From positions 2,046,001-2,110,000 of the forward strand of contig OY783205.1 of NCBI GenBank assembly GCA_963678705.1: a DNA stretch of 64,000 bases. Reading direction: 5' to 3'. The position numbers were made by a program, and so were the translations under genes. The DNA is from Panorpa germanica. Its lineage: Eukaryota > Arthropoda > Insecta > Mecoptera > Panorpidae. This document shows positions 24,331 through 34,737 of this stretch, one piece after another (the first letter of the stretch is position 1; every line of letters starts with the position of its first letter). Below the pieces are notes generated by a model. That model ran no database searches. It was not told where the DNA came from and worked only from the letters and a program-made list of their open reading frames with translations.

Positions 24331-24877
24331 CTGCTTCGGTCGTACTGATTGTCGGTAATGAAGGATCTAATACTGCATCACTTTCTTGTCTACAAGGCAG
24401 AGTGTAGTTGTGTGTCTCAATTTCCACTTCTTGTTTAACCGACCTAGAATATAGTAACTGAATTGCATTAGCATCTGCTGCTGTGTACCTTTTGAAGTAA
24501 CTTAATATTTTATTCCGTGAACTATTTTAGAAATTTAGTGCTAAAATGTTTAGAAAATGATCCGAAACTGATCATACGTACTGACAGATCTCGCAGATAA
24601 CTTGATTGGGATCATCTTCGACTTCTTCTTCCTTATATGTCAGTACGTATGGAATTCAGGATTTGAGGAAGGGCAGGCGGACCTACTGCCCCGGGGCCTC
24701 CACAAGTGACACAAAAACAATGAATTATTGAAAGAGTTGAAGAGAAAAAGAGTGTACCTTTTGTTCGGAATATAATTAGAGGCCTCCACTGGTTCGTCGC
24801 ACCAGGGCCTCCACATCTCTGAATTCGATACTGGTATAATTGGTACTTTATTTTCCATCCTGATTTTCTTTTTGCAC
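24331..24877 (-). CDS. Zinc-finger gene copy 1, upstream exons
   Basis: Exon 2 is 24331-24443 (113 bp), from TTCTAG|GTCGG to GAAGCAG|GTAAAT. It encodes SVKQEVE, then an acidic linker containing YTLPCRQESDA, and ends in phase with the finger exon. An upstream exon at 24758-24877 runs from ACTTATAG|GTGC to AAAAG|GTACAC and contains the ATG of MENKVPIIPVSNSEMWRPW at 24858. Between them, around 24573-24690, lies a remnant encoding DDPNQVICEIC that ends at once in a stop (QYV*), because the following 0.7 kb found in copy 2 is absent. How these exons join is uncertain: the MENK frame does not run into the remnant's frame. Splice sites were chosen by conservation among four copies. Confidence 0.55.
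24573..24651. repeat. 14-bp inverted repeat at deletion junction, copy 1
   Basis: CATACGTACTGACA (24573-24586) and TGTCAGTACGTATG (24638-24651) flank a 51-bp spacer. The left arm sits exactly where copy 2 has 0.7 kb of extra sequence. Confidence 0.9.
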
Positions 24878-24980
24878 CTATAAGTAAAATATATGTAAGT
24901 AAGTTTGGTAATTTTTGTTTAATCATTTCTGTTGCTTACGTGTCTTACAAAGTGAGGTTAGGTTTTCTATTTGAACAACT

Positions 24981-25211
24981 GACAATAATTTGACGAATTA
25001 TAAAATGGTAAAGCAAGATGGACTCGTTACTATTTTGACGTTTGCGGATTCATAAAATGCTTTTGATGTAATTTATGCTAGTAGAAATGTCTCCCATTTA
25101 CACTGTTCTGCCTCTCTTCAACAATTATTAACAGGAAAACAAAGCATCTATTGAAACATCGCATGAAACACAACTTGTTTCCTTCAATTACTGGTTTTGA
25201 ACTTTATATTT
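24981..25211 (-). promoter_or_regulatory. Near-invariant 231-bp upstream block, unit 1
   Basis: From GACAATAATTTGACG to TTTATATTTA this block reads the same in all four units, with one base different in unit 3, while flanks and even exons have drifted. It lies 0.1-0.3 kb upstream of the first conserved exon. It contains only a 15-codon minus-strand frame (MGDISTSINYIKSIL). Promoter or first non-coding exon are the simplest readings; function is inferred. Confidence 0.5.
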
Positions 25212-25813
25212 ATTTTTTCTATTGATTTTATTTTCTATTGTATTTTACTTTCTGTAGATAAATTGTTTTAGCATTAAAGAAATTATGGTTTAAAATTGTA
25301 GTCAGTTACAGATATTACATTGGAATATTCGAGAAGGATTCTTGTTCTAACTTGCACTTCTATATTATTATACTCGTATTAATTGATTTCAAATACAAAA
25401 CTAATCATGCAAATCAGGCTACAGCAACTCAGACCAATACAATACAACCACACTGTAATTCTGCTAATACTGTACTGGCGGTAAAATTGTAGTAGTACAG
25501 TGTACAGTGGTGTATTCATAAATTTTAAAGAAGATTCTATCACCGTCAGTTTATCTTATGATAAGGTAAACTAATGCGAAACACTCTAATACATCCAACT
25601 TAAAAAGTCGTCGTAGCATGTAGTATGCTGCAGTGCAAGAGCGACCTTAAATTTTTAAATTATGATTAGATATTGAAGAATAGAATAAGATGGTACAGAA
25701 TTAAGTAAATTGCAACAACGATTTAATATATTTTTTCTAAAATAAATCATAGTGTCATATGATACTGCTATTTTAACAGTTACAGAGATCAAAAGTTAAA
25801 AAAATTAGAACAA

Positions 25814-25826
25814 CACGTGACGTCAC
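25814..25826. promoter_or_regulatory. E-box/CRE-like motif CACGTGACGTCAC, unit 1
   Basis: CACGTG overlaps TGACGTCA. The same 13 bp is kept in units 2, 3 and 4 at the matching place, about 0.9-1 kb upstream of the first conserved exon. Such sites are bound by bHLH and bZIP factors; use here is inferred. Confidence 0.45.
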
Positions 25827-26223
25827 TGGTGTGTCCTGAGTTATCAACTGATTAGTGTGTTATAAATTTATATAAATAAATCTGCTTATAAGCATATTAC
25901 ATACATATCAATAAAAATACTTAAAAATCTGCTCTAAAAACTGACAAACGATTTATTCTTGACTTGTCACACTATAAATTTTAATACTAAAATATAATAT
26001 ATTGTTGAGATAAATAATAAAACAATTTAATTAAACTAAATTAGTGTTATTAAAAGAGTAATTACTATTAAAACAATTCACTGAAACATAAAGATATAGA
26101 TTAATCTTCTTCATTCGTTTGCGGGCATTGTAGTACTGGCTTTGTTAGATTTGTTTTCCCATATTAAAACAATAAAACAAAAATATTTTAAAAAATCACA
26201 ACTTCAAGTTAGATGTATTACAG

Positions 26224-26849
26224 TCTGTCCTATGTCTTAATTTCTATAAAAGTGTGCTATATATTGATAAAGTGGGTTACTAGAACCTCAAATGTTCAAT
26301 TATTTTTTAATAACTCCTTATATGTTAAGATATATTAACAATTAAAAAAGTAATTTTGTCTCTTTAATTATTAAAGGGATTCAACGTTGTACACATTCCA
26401 AGTGCATGTGACATCACAATCCTTGTGTAAGGTTACCAACCTTACAGCACATAAATCTCTGCTATATGTATTCATATTGTATATCAAAATATCAAATATT
26501 ATTTCAAGGAACAATCAAATTTCAATATTATGCCTGCCTTAGCAGGGTTAAATAAAATAAAAACTTATTATTCTTTGATTTGACTTAATTATTTGACAAC
26601 CAACAGCTGCAAAACATTACCACAGCACTGAACTACTCAACAAATAACTGACGTTAAAATGCATTTCACGTCATACAAATATGGACGACCATTTCTAGCG
26701 CTAAAACTACAATTCAAACTTTTAATTGCTATATCTGCGTCAACATTTAGATATTTAATGAAATAGACACGCCAATACACATTTATTAACATCAATTTCA
26801 ATGAACAATTGAAAAATCGACAACTAAAAAATGAGGACACAAGTCCATT
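26224..26849 (-). mobile_element. TIR element, AATGGGCTTGTGTCC family, in unit 1
   Basis: Reverse-orientation relative of 9277-9859. The right end AGGACACAAGTCCATT is kept and the left end is decayed (CTGTCCTATGTC). Compared with units 2-4 it replaces about 45 bp of unit sequence (the TTTAAGCATTTATTAAATT region), so insertion was followed or accompanied by a small deletion. Confidence 0.8.
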
Positions 26850-27311
26850 GTTATGTATTTTATCCAACCATATAATCTATGAATTATTTGAATTAAGTGA
26901 ATATAAGTATAGTGAATATAAGTAAAAAAATATATATAAATTTATTTATTTTATTTTATTATTATGTAATTGTATGTTTCTTAGTAACAAAAATTACATT
27001 TATGAGTTAATGTTAATATTATATTTTTTTTATATTTTAATTAATATTATTTATATGGATACCCTTAAATAACAATATTTATTATATGCACAAATAATTT
27101 TCGAAAAAAACTTAACTACAAAATACAAATACCTCGTTATTTTCCTATTTCAAATACAAAATATAAAATAAATTTCATGTTAGTATTTAAATACAAAATG
27201 CAAAATACGTATTTTAAAAATACTTTTGAGAAAATAGAATACTCTTCATGTGAGTAATATAAATGATATTTTTTTTAATAATTATGAGAATTTACATAAA
27301 ATATATGTTAT

Positions 27312-27433
27312 TTATGTCATGGATTTTAATACCACTATTTGTTCAAATAATTTATCTTTAATTTTTCGTCGATGAGGTCTCATTATCATTCCACCAAACG
27401 AAAAGAGCAGTTCTACTGGGGCAGAACTTGGCA
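27312..27433 (-). pseudogene. hAT transposase C-terminal fragment
   Basis: The minus strand reads [18 protein letters not shown], then [11 protein letters not shown], and ends at a TAA whose complement lies at 27312-27314. This is the conserved C-terminal dimerisation motif of hAT transposases (family form PVERLFSxGGxIxxxxRxxL). Only this end of the protein remains; the upstream reading is broken by a frame change. Its position, close to the left terminus and pointing outward, is where the 3' end of a hAT gene should be. A plus-strand frame over the same bases is a shadow. Confidence 0.75.
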
Positions 27434-27632
27434 AACAGGTGTATTCATAAAGTCACAGTATAAACAAACAAAAAATCAACCTTTACACTACGACGTAATT
27501 TTTCACCAATTGATACTCCATTGCTACCTGGTATCTGGCAAAGCCAGTGCGACTCAAGATTCTTAGTAGCCACTTATTCTTACCTGCTGTAGTTCGTACT
27601 TGCGCTAAAAAAATGTCAGCCTTTATAAAATG

Positions 27633-27716
27633 ACTAGCTTTTACCCCCGTCGCAAGCGACGTCTGTCTTTTGCGTGTGGCTTGAACTTAAAAAAAAACGC
27701 AAAAATTTAAATTCCA
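27633..27716 (-). mobile_element. Helitron 3'-terminal stub
   Basis: ACTAGCTTTTACCCCCGTCG (plus strand), which on the minus strand is a CGTCGC-TT-GCGACG hairpin followed by GGGGGTAAAAGCTAG and T. The body is cut off after about 80 bp by the next Helitron. Confidence 0.65.
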
Positions 27717-29218
27717 GCAGAGTTTACCCCCGTCGCAAAGCGACGTCTTTTTGGCGTGTATGATTTAAATCCAATAAAATAATTCGTAATTACATTTCAT
27801 ATTTAATTCTATTTTTAAATTGAAATAATAAATAAAGTCGCACACATACATTAACACATATAAATTGACTAAAAAAATATATTTCTTTATCAAAATAAAA
27901 AATATTTAATATTTGTCAAATTTTAGGCATAACAATCTATTTTGCTCGTAACAATTCTCTCTACCTTTATAACCTTTATCTACCTCTACTTTTATAAATG
28001 ATCGAAATTTCAAAATTCAGCTCTTTGGCAAAGCCTTTCCCGCCCCCACTTCCCCAATTTCACGCCGCTACTAAGGTTAAATTTATTTTTCGCAAATATC
28101 CACATGCGTAGTTTCTATTTTTTTAATTTGATATTTGGGGCTGCTAACTATTTCCCCCCTATACCTCTCACTACTGTTCGATTTCACAGCACAAAAAACG
28201 TACCAAAAATCAATTCAATTCTACTATTGAATGTAATTTGAAAATATTATCGTTGTACCTCTATTTTGTTCTTATACTCGGTTTATCACACCCCACTCTA
28301 GTGTTACACTTAAGAAAATGTAGTTTTTTTTATATTTTTGTTATTAATATGTCAATCTATATCTGCATACTAAATTTTAGCTTTGTATTAATATTTTAGC
28401 ATTAGTACCCCCCACATACCTGCGCTACTGAACAAGTTTGTCAAATTTTACAACAGGGATCTATTTTATTTATATCTAAGAACATATATTCTAAACTATA
28501 GCCTTTCATCTCTATATATTTCATATTTCTGGTCTTTGGCCCCCAGCGCCCGCCGCCTCTGGAAAGTTGCAATTTTCTATAGTGTGTCTTTAATGACACT
28601 CTATATAGGGCCCACGTTCCAAATATCAACGTTCTAGCTCTGTTGCGAAATTGCCCCCAAAAAATCACGCCGCTACTGAATTAAAATTTTGGTAATCCAA
28701 TTATTGGCAAACATGCGCAATTAGTGTCTTAATACATACCCTAAGTTATAATACTACATTTTCAATATTTTTGGCTTTTACTGTCTCAACTCCCGCCGCC
28801 ACTGGAAATTTGGAGCTTTTTATTTTTTTTCATTAATTACTGTCTACAGCGAGCCTACATATTAAATTTGAACGTCCTAACTCTATTCTAACATTGCCCC
28901 CAAAAATTCGCGCCGCTACTGAACTCAAATTTCAAATTTCCAACTATTGGAAAATGTGCACATTTATAATCTCAATACACATACCAAATTTCAGTTTTCT
29001 ATCTTTTCTAGTTCGTCAGATATTTGCAAAAGTATTTTTTCGAATTTTCCAGTTTTTCCAAAATTACAGGTTTCCAGGAAATTCAGGGAAAAATCCGGGG
29101 ACGCCAAAAGTCTTAGAATTTTTTTCTCTACGAAATAGGAAATTTTTAAAAAGATCGCCGGAGCCGTTTTCGCGCTGCCATACAAAATTCAATACCAAAC
29201 ATATAAGAACATAAGAAT
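27717..29218 (-). mobile_element. Non-autonomous Helitron A (about 1.5 kb)
   Basis: 3' end at the left (minus-strand hairpin, then GGGGGTAAACTCTGC), 5' end truncated at AACATATAAGAACATAAG. The interior has a repeating module of about 120 bp marked by CGCCGC(T/C)ACTG(A/G)A words at about 28425, 28550, 28672, 28797 and 28915. No transposition protein. Short plus-strand frames inside recur in sister copies but are by-products of the repeat. Confidence 0.65.
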
Positions 29219-30658
29219 ACTAGCTTTTACCCCCGTCGCAAGCGACGTCTGTTTTTTGTGTGTGGCTTGAATTTCATGTCAAAATTTAATTTCATTTTTA
29301 AATTGAAATAAAACATAAACTCGTCTCATACTACTTTTACGTATAATAACAATTAATTTTTCATACAAACTGGCTAAGAAAATATATTTTTTTTATCAAA
29401 ATAAAAAATATTTTCAATTTATGCGTTATTTGACCAACTTTTTTTCAAAATTTGTGATTTTTTTTTGATTCGTAAATAAGTTACCAAGGTTAGCCTATAT
29501 ACAAAATTTCAACTTTCTAGCACAATTTTTACTCTCGGCAAATACTGCCCCGTGCCCCCCAATAAAATTTTTGAAATTTTGAATTTTTTTTTTATTATTA
29601 ATATACTTATTTATTCTAGAATCCAGAATACGAACTTTCTCCAAAGTTCCCTACTGGGCACCAGAATTTCTTCAACCCCCCCTTTTTCAATTTTTAAATT
29701 TCTAATTTTTGAGAAATGTCAGCATTGAATGCCTTAATACACATGCAAAATTTCAACTTTCTATCTTTTACGAATTAAAAGTAATACAGCAAAAAAGGGC
29801 TGCATTAGTACCCCCCACATACCACCGCTACTGAACAAGTTTGTCAAATTTTAGCACGAGGATCTATTTTATTTGTATCTAAGAATATATATTCTAAACT
29901 ATAGCCTTTCATCTCCATATATTTCAAATATCTGGTTTTTGGCCCCCAGCGCCCACCGCCTCTGGAAAGTTGCAAATTTCTATAGTGTGTCTTTAATGAC
30001 ACTCTATATATGGCCCCCGTTCCAAATTTTAACGTTCTAGCTCTGTTGCGACATAGCCCCCAAAAAATCACGCCGCCACTGAATTAAAATTTTGGTAATC
30101 CAATTATTGGCATACATGCACAATTAGTGTCTTAATACATACCCTAAGTTTTAATACTACTTTTTCAATATTTCTGGCTTTTACTGTCTTAACTCCCGCC
30201 GCCACTGGAAATTTGGGGCTGTTTATTTTTTTTCATTAATGACTGTCTAGAGCGAGCCTACATATTAAATTTGAACGTCCTAACTCTATTCTAACATTGC
30301 CCCCGGAAATTCGCGCCGCTACTGAACTCAAATTTCAAATGTCCAACTATTGGCAAATGTGCACAATTATGATCTCAATACACATACTAAATTTCAGTTT
30401 TCTATCTTTTCTAGTTCGTCAGATATTTGCAAAAGTATTTTTTCGAATTTTCCAGTTTTTCCAAAATTACGGGTTTCCAGGAAATTCAGGGAAAAATCCG
30501 GGGACGCCAAAAGTCTTAGAATTTTTTTCTCTACGAAATAGGAAATTTTTAAAAAGATCGCCGGAGCCGTTTTCGCGCTGCCATACAAAATTCAGTACCA
30601 AACATATAAACATATAAACATATAAGAATAGATTCAAACACCTGGGACATTATAATAT
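29219..30658 (-). mobile_element. Non-autonomous Helitron B (1.44 kb)
   Basis: Minus-strand 3' terminus hairpin plus CTAG followed by T at the left. The right end is GGGACATTATAATAT, directly abutting the next copy. Closely collinear with A, including the modular interior and the GGAAAAATCCGGGGACGCC block. Head-to-tail with its neighbours. Confidence 0.7.
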
Positions 30659-31529
30659 ACTAGCTTTTACCCCCGTCGCAAGCGACGTTTGTTTTTTGTG
30701 AGTGGCTTGAATTTCAAGTCAAAATTTAATTCCATTTTTAAATTGAAATAATAAATAAACTCGTCCTATATTGATTTAACATTTAATAACAATTAATTTT
30801 TCATACAAACTGACTAAGAAAATACATTTTTTAATTCAAAATAAAAAATATTTTCAAATTATGCGTTATTTGACCAACTTTTTTTCAAAATTTGGGATTT
30901 TTTTTTCGATTCGTAAATAAGTTACCAAGGTTAGCCTACATACAAAATTTCAATTTTCTAGCACAATTTTTACTCTCGGCAAATACTGCCCCCGTGCCCC
31001 CCAATAAAATTTTGAAATTTTAAATTTTTTTTTATTGATAATATACTTAATTATTCTAGAATCCAGAATATGAACTTTCTCCAAAGTTCCCTAACGGGCC
31101 CCCGAATTTCTTCAACCCCCCCTTTTTCAATTTTTAAATTTCTAAATTTTGAGAAATGCCAGCATTGAATACCTTAATACACATGCAAAATTTCAACTTT
31201 CTATCTTTTACGAATTAAAAGTAATACAGCAAAAAAGGAATCACTTTTTTCCAGATTTTCCAAAATTACGGGTTTCCAGGAAATTCAAGGAAAAATCCGG
31301 GGACGCCAAAAATCTTAGAATTTTTTTCTCTACGAAATAGAAAATTTTCAAAAACATTGATAGAGCCGTTTTCGCGCTGCCATACAAAATTCAGTACCAA
31401 ACATATAAGAATATAAGAATATAAACATATAAGAATAGATTCAAACAGTTGGAACATTATAATATAGGATGATGATGATGATAAGAATATAAGCAAACAA
31501 ACATACACCTCGGATATTATAAATATGAT
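30659..31529 (-). mobile_element. Non-autonomous Helitron C, internally deleted
   Basis: The left terminus ACTAGCTTTTACCCCCGTCG joins B without spacer. The interior lacks most of the ~120-bp modules that A and B carry and jumps to the GGAAAAATCCGGGGACGCC block. The right end has GGAACATTATAATATAGGA and a GAT-rich run. Confidence 0.65.
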
Positions 31530-31533
31530 AGAT

Positions 31534-32850
31534 AGAGTTTACTCCCGTCTTTTTGGCGTGTATGATTTGAATCCAATAAAATAATTCATAATTAAGTTTC
31601 ATATTTAATTCTATTTTTAAATTGAAATAATAAATAAACTCGCACAATACATTGACACATATAAATTGACTAAAAAAATATATTTTTTTCAAAAAAATAT
31701 AAAATATTTTCAATTTATTCGTTATTGGACCAACTTTTTTTCAATCGTTGTACCTCTATATTGTTCTTATACTCGGTTTATCACCCCCCACTCTAATGTT
31801 GCACTTAAGAAAATGTATTTTTTTTTAAATTTTCGTAATAAATATGTCAATCTGCAGATTGACGCAGATGCAGATATCTGCTTACTAAATTTCAGGTTTT
31901 TATTTATATTTTAGCATTAGTACCTCCCACAAACCTCCGCTACTGAACGAGTTTGTCAAATTTTAGCACTGGGATCTATTTTGTTTGTATCTAAGAACAT
32001 ATATTCTAAACTATAGCCTTTCATCTCTATATATTTTATATTTCTGGTTTTTGGCCCCCAGCGCCCGACGCCTCTGGAAAGTTGCAGTTTTCTATAGTTT
32101 GTCTTTAATGACACTCTATATAGGGCCCACGTTCCAAATATCAACGTTCTAGCTCTGTTGCGACATTGCCCCCAAAAAATCACGCCGCTACTGAATTAAA
32201 ATTTTGGTAATCCAATTATGGGCAAATATGCGCAATTAGTGTCTTAATACATACCCTAAGTTATAATACTACATTTTCAATATTTTTTGCTTTTACTGTC
32301 TCAACTCCCGCCGCCACTGGAAATTTGGGGCTGTTTATTTTTTTTCATTAATTACTGTCTACAGCGAGCCTACATATTAAATTTGAACGTACTAACTCTA
32401 TTCTAACATTGCCCCCAAAAATTCGCGCCGCTACTAAACTCAAATTTCAAATTTCCAACTATTGGAAAATGTGCACAATTATAATCTCAATACACATACC
32501 AAATTTCAGTTTTCTATCTTTTCTAGTTCGTCAGATATTTGCAAAAGTATTTTTTCGAATTTTCCAGTTTTTCCAAAATTACGGGTTTCCAGGATATTCA
32601 GAGAAAAATCCGGGGACGCCAAAAGTCTTAGAATTTTTTTCTCTACGAAATAGCAAACTTTCAAAAACATTGACGGAGCCGTTTTCATTCTACCATACGA
32701 ATTTCAGCAACAAACAAACATATAAACATATAAACATATAAACATATAAACATATAAATATACACCTGGGACATTATAATATATGATGATAAGAATATAA
32801 GATCATAAGAATATAAACAAACAGTTGGAACATTATATTATAAAATGATG
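31534..32850 (-). mobile_element. Non-autonomous Helitron D (1.3 kb)
   Basis: The left terminus GAGTTTACTCCCGTC has lost half of the hairpin. The body again has the ~120-bp modules. Two candidate minus-strand 5' termini occur at the right, TCATATATTATAATGTCCC (ending about 32784) and a TCATTTTATAATATAATG form (ending about 32848), each preceded by A on the minus strand, as Helitron insertion between A and T predicts. Confidence 0.65.
32718..32758 (+). repeat. (ACATATAA)n microsatellite
   Basis: About five 8-bp units near the 5' end of Helitron D. Shorter versions lie at the same place in A-C. Confidence 0.9.
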
Positions 32851-32875
32851 TAGGTCTGGCTGACCTTGGCTCTTA

Positions 32876-33030
32876 ATATATACGGACTATTCATAAATGA
32901 AGTCACACAATTTTTATACTTCTTGAATCCCTCCTCTGTCCTTGCCACATCTTGTCACACTTTATTAAGGTGTGACAATTTGTAGACCCCTTTCCTAATT
33001 TGCGTGTGACGTAATTAAGGGATGGCCCCT
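32876..33030. other. Short dispersed-repeat-like patch
   Basis: Contains ACTATTCATAAATGAAGTCA and, at its far end, TGTGACGTAATTAAGGGATG. From memory, similar words occur in dispersed elements of several arthropods. The ends were not defined. Confidence 0.35.
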
Positions 33031-34737
33031 AATTCAACGAGAATTAACATAATTCCTGGCTTATGATTTTACTTTCAGAAAAGGTATTGGAATTGTGTGT
33101 TGTGAAATAATAGATAAATATTTAATTATAATATTTTTCTTATATTTTGAGATCGTATTTCTAATACAATGTTGTTCCTTGATAATGAATAACTTAAGTA
33201 TAGACAGGTACTTTTATCAGGAATTATTTTTATATTGTAGTAGGATAAAATATTTATATGTAGTTGGGTTAGTTTAGCGATTAAAGCCGACAAGTGTTAA
33301 GGTGACTAGGTAAAATAACATATATATATGTATATACATGTCAGTAAGGAATGTAGTGGAATGATTGACTTGTAGTAAAACGAATAATGAACGAGAAAAT
33401 ATGATAAACATATTTAGGTAAACCTAAATCAGATGTCTTATAGTGAAAATAACAGGAAGGATAATAAAATATTAGACACTTCTATCATTTTAAATTAGAA
33501 TTATTAAGACAATTGTGCAGATACTTTTAGATCATAGATAGTGCTAAAGTTAGTGGGGTTTTAAGTTTATATTAAAAAAAATAATGTTTATATTATGAAG
33601 TAACAAAAATGAAAAAAATATTTTGTACTTTCCAAAAATAGAAAATAGGTTTGTGAAAGTTTTCAAATAAAATATAAAATTATATACCCTTAAAAGATAT
33701 TTAAATAGATATTTAGTATTTTGTAATTGCATTTTCAGAATACGTATTTGAAAAACGCACATCTCTGTTTATTATAGTCTTTTAAAATGTTGCACACATC
33801 TTCATGCGCTATGGTATATGACAAAACAAAACTCGAGCAGTAAAAGACAAAGGCCGTGTTGCAAACCAACCAAACACATTACTGACCAACCTGAAGGTAA
33901 TAAGGTGTGATGAAGGTAATACTAAAGAAGCGGGAGGAGGAGCAACTTGCCAACTAAAGCAGCACGCAAAATTATCCCAACGCCAATCATGTATCGTGTT
34001 GCAGAAATACACATAGTTAAGTACACAATAGGCATGGTTTTGATGACGCAGTTGACGCACTAAATTACATTTACACTTTGCTTTAAAAACATATGAATAA
34101 TAAGTTATGTTATAATTTCATTTTGACGCATGTTTTTGTACACATGACTCTCTCTATCTAAACTAATTTATACTTCTCCTATATAAAACAGATATAAATA
34201 TACAACCGTCTTATTTTTAACATTATTTGCTAAAATGGATGTACAAGCAACTCTCTGTCAGTTACATTAAGAATGTGTCCTACACATTCAGTCAAACCAC
34301 ATCTACAAATATGAGTAACGATAATGGACTTGCCGATATCGTCATAGTTAGCGGCACTAAGTATAGCCAAATCAACGTCGAGCTTAATTCTACGTCTAAC
34401 TTCATTTAAATTAGTAATTTAGTTTAAAAGTTTTACTCATGCAAATATTTTGTAAATAAAAACACTTTTAAAAATGAATAATTTATTAATTAACTTGTCA
34501 ATAACTAAGAATTATTAAACTTACTTACTACATTTTGTTAAACCCATGTTAAACTTGCTTAAACTATGTGAACCTCTGTCTAAATGACGTAATAATACAA
34601 TATATAACACATAACGAAAAGGCTTTTAAATTTATTAAAATTGAAAGTTTTTTAATGTGTGTGTTACGTACACAAAGTCTCATTAGTTGAAGATTCTGAA
34701 TAAATGACCTTCCTTATTTACCACAATGGTAAGACTG

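Larger units (their letters stand above)
22085..27085 (-). repeat. Tandem unit 1 of the zinc-finger gene array
   Basis: Homologous to units 2-4 from the GATAAGGTGA-AAAATATTTTAG block through a conserved 3' flank (TACAAGCAACTCTCTGTCAG), the gene, and a long conserved upstream flank ending in CAATATTTATTAT. The outermost left part of the unit is missing compared with units 3 and 5. A TIR element (26224-26849) replaces part of the upstream flank. Confidence 0.85.
27086..33767 (-). mobile_element. Composite hAT insertion with 8-bp target duplication
   Basis: TTTATTAT at 27078-27085 and 33768-33775 flanks the insert. Removing the insert with one copy restores CAATATTTATTATAGTCTT, seen uninterrupted at 50178-50196 between units 3 and 4. 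The right terminus (minus strand CAGAGATGTGCG) is hAT-like; the left terminus (ATGCACAAAT) is decayed. A hAT dimerisation-domain remnant sits near the left end. The interior is filled with Helitrons (27.6-32.85 kb), so most of the 6.7 kb is nested. 33.0-33.75 kb holds no recognisable gene. Confidence 0.75.

Noticed and set aside
24758-24877. Alternative reading of the first array exon (CGGPGATNQWRP frame)
   Set aside because: This frame has a stop in copies 2 and 3, whereas the MENK frame is open in all four. The true 5' gene structure remains unsettled.
27372-27566. Plus-strand 64-codon frame
   Set aside because: Antisense to the hAT C-terminal remnant.
28894-29214. A 106-codon plus-strand frame repeated at 30297-30617 and 32409-32741
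   Set aside because: It recurs only because it lies in repeated Helitron DNA. Two other frames over the same bases are open as well, and there is no domain or start context.
27633-32850. Regularly spaced similar blocks, at first sight like a CRISPR or satellite array
   Set aside because: Spacing of copies is about 0.9-1.5 kb with Helitron ends. The ~120-bp inner modules are degenerate and have no unique spacers.
34227-34409. 60-codon frame in the conserved 3' flank of unit 2
   Set aside because: The matching DNA in units 1, 3, 4 and 5 is conserved but stops in this frame, so it is flank rather than a gene.
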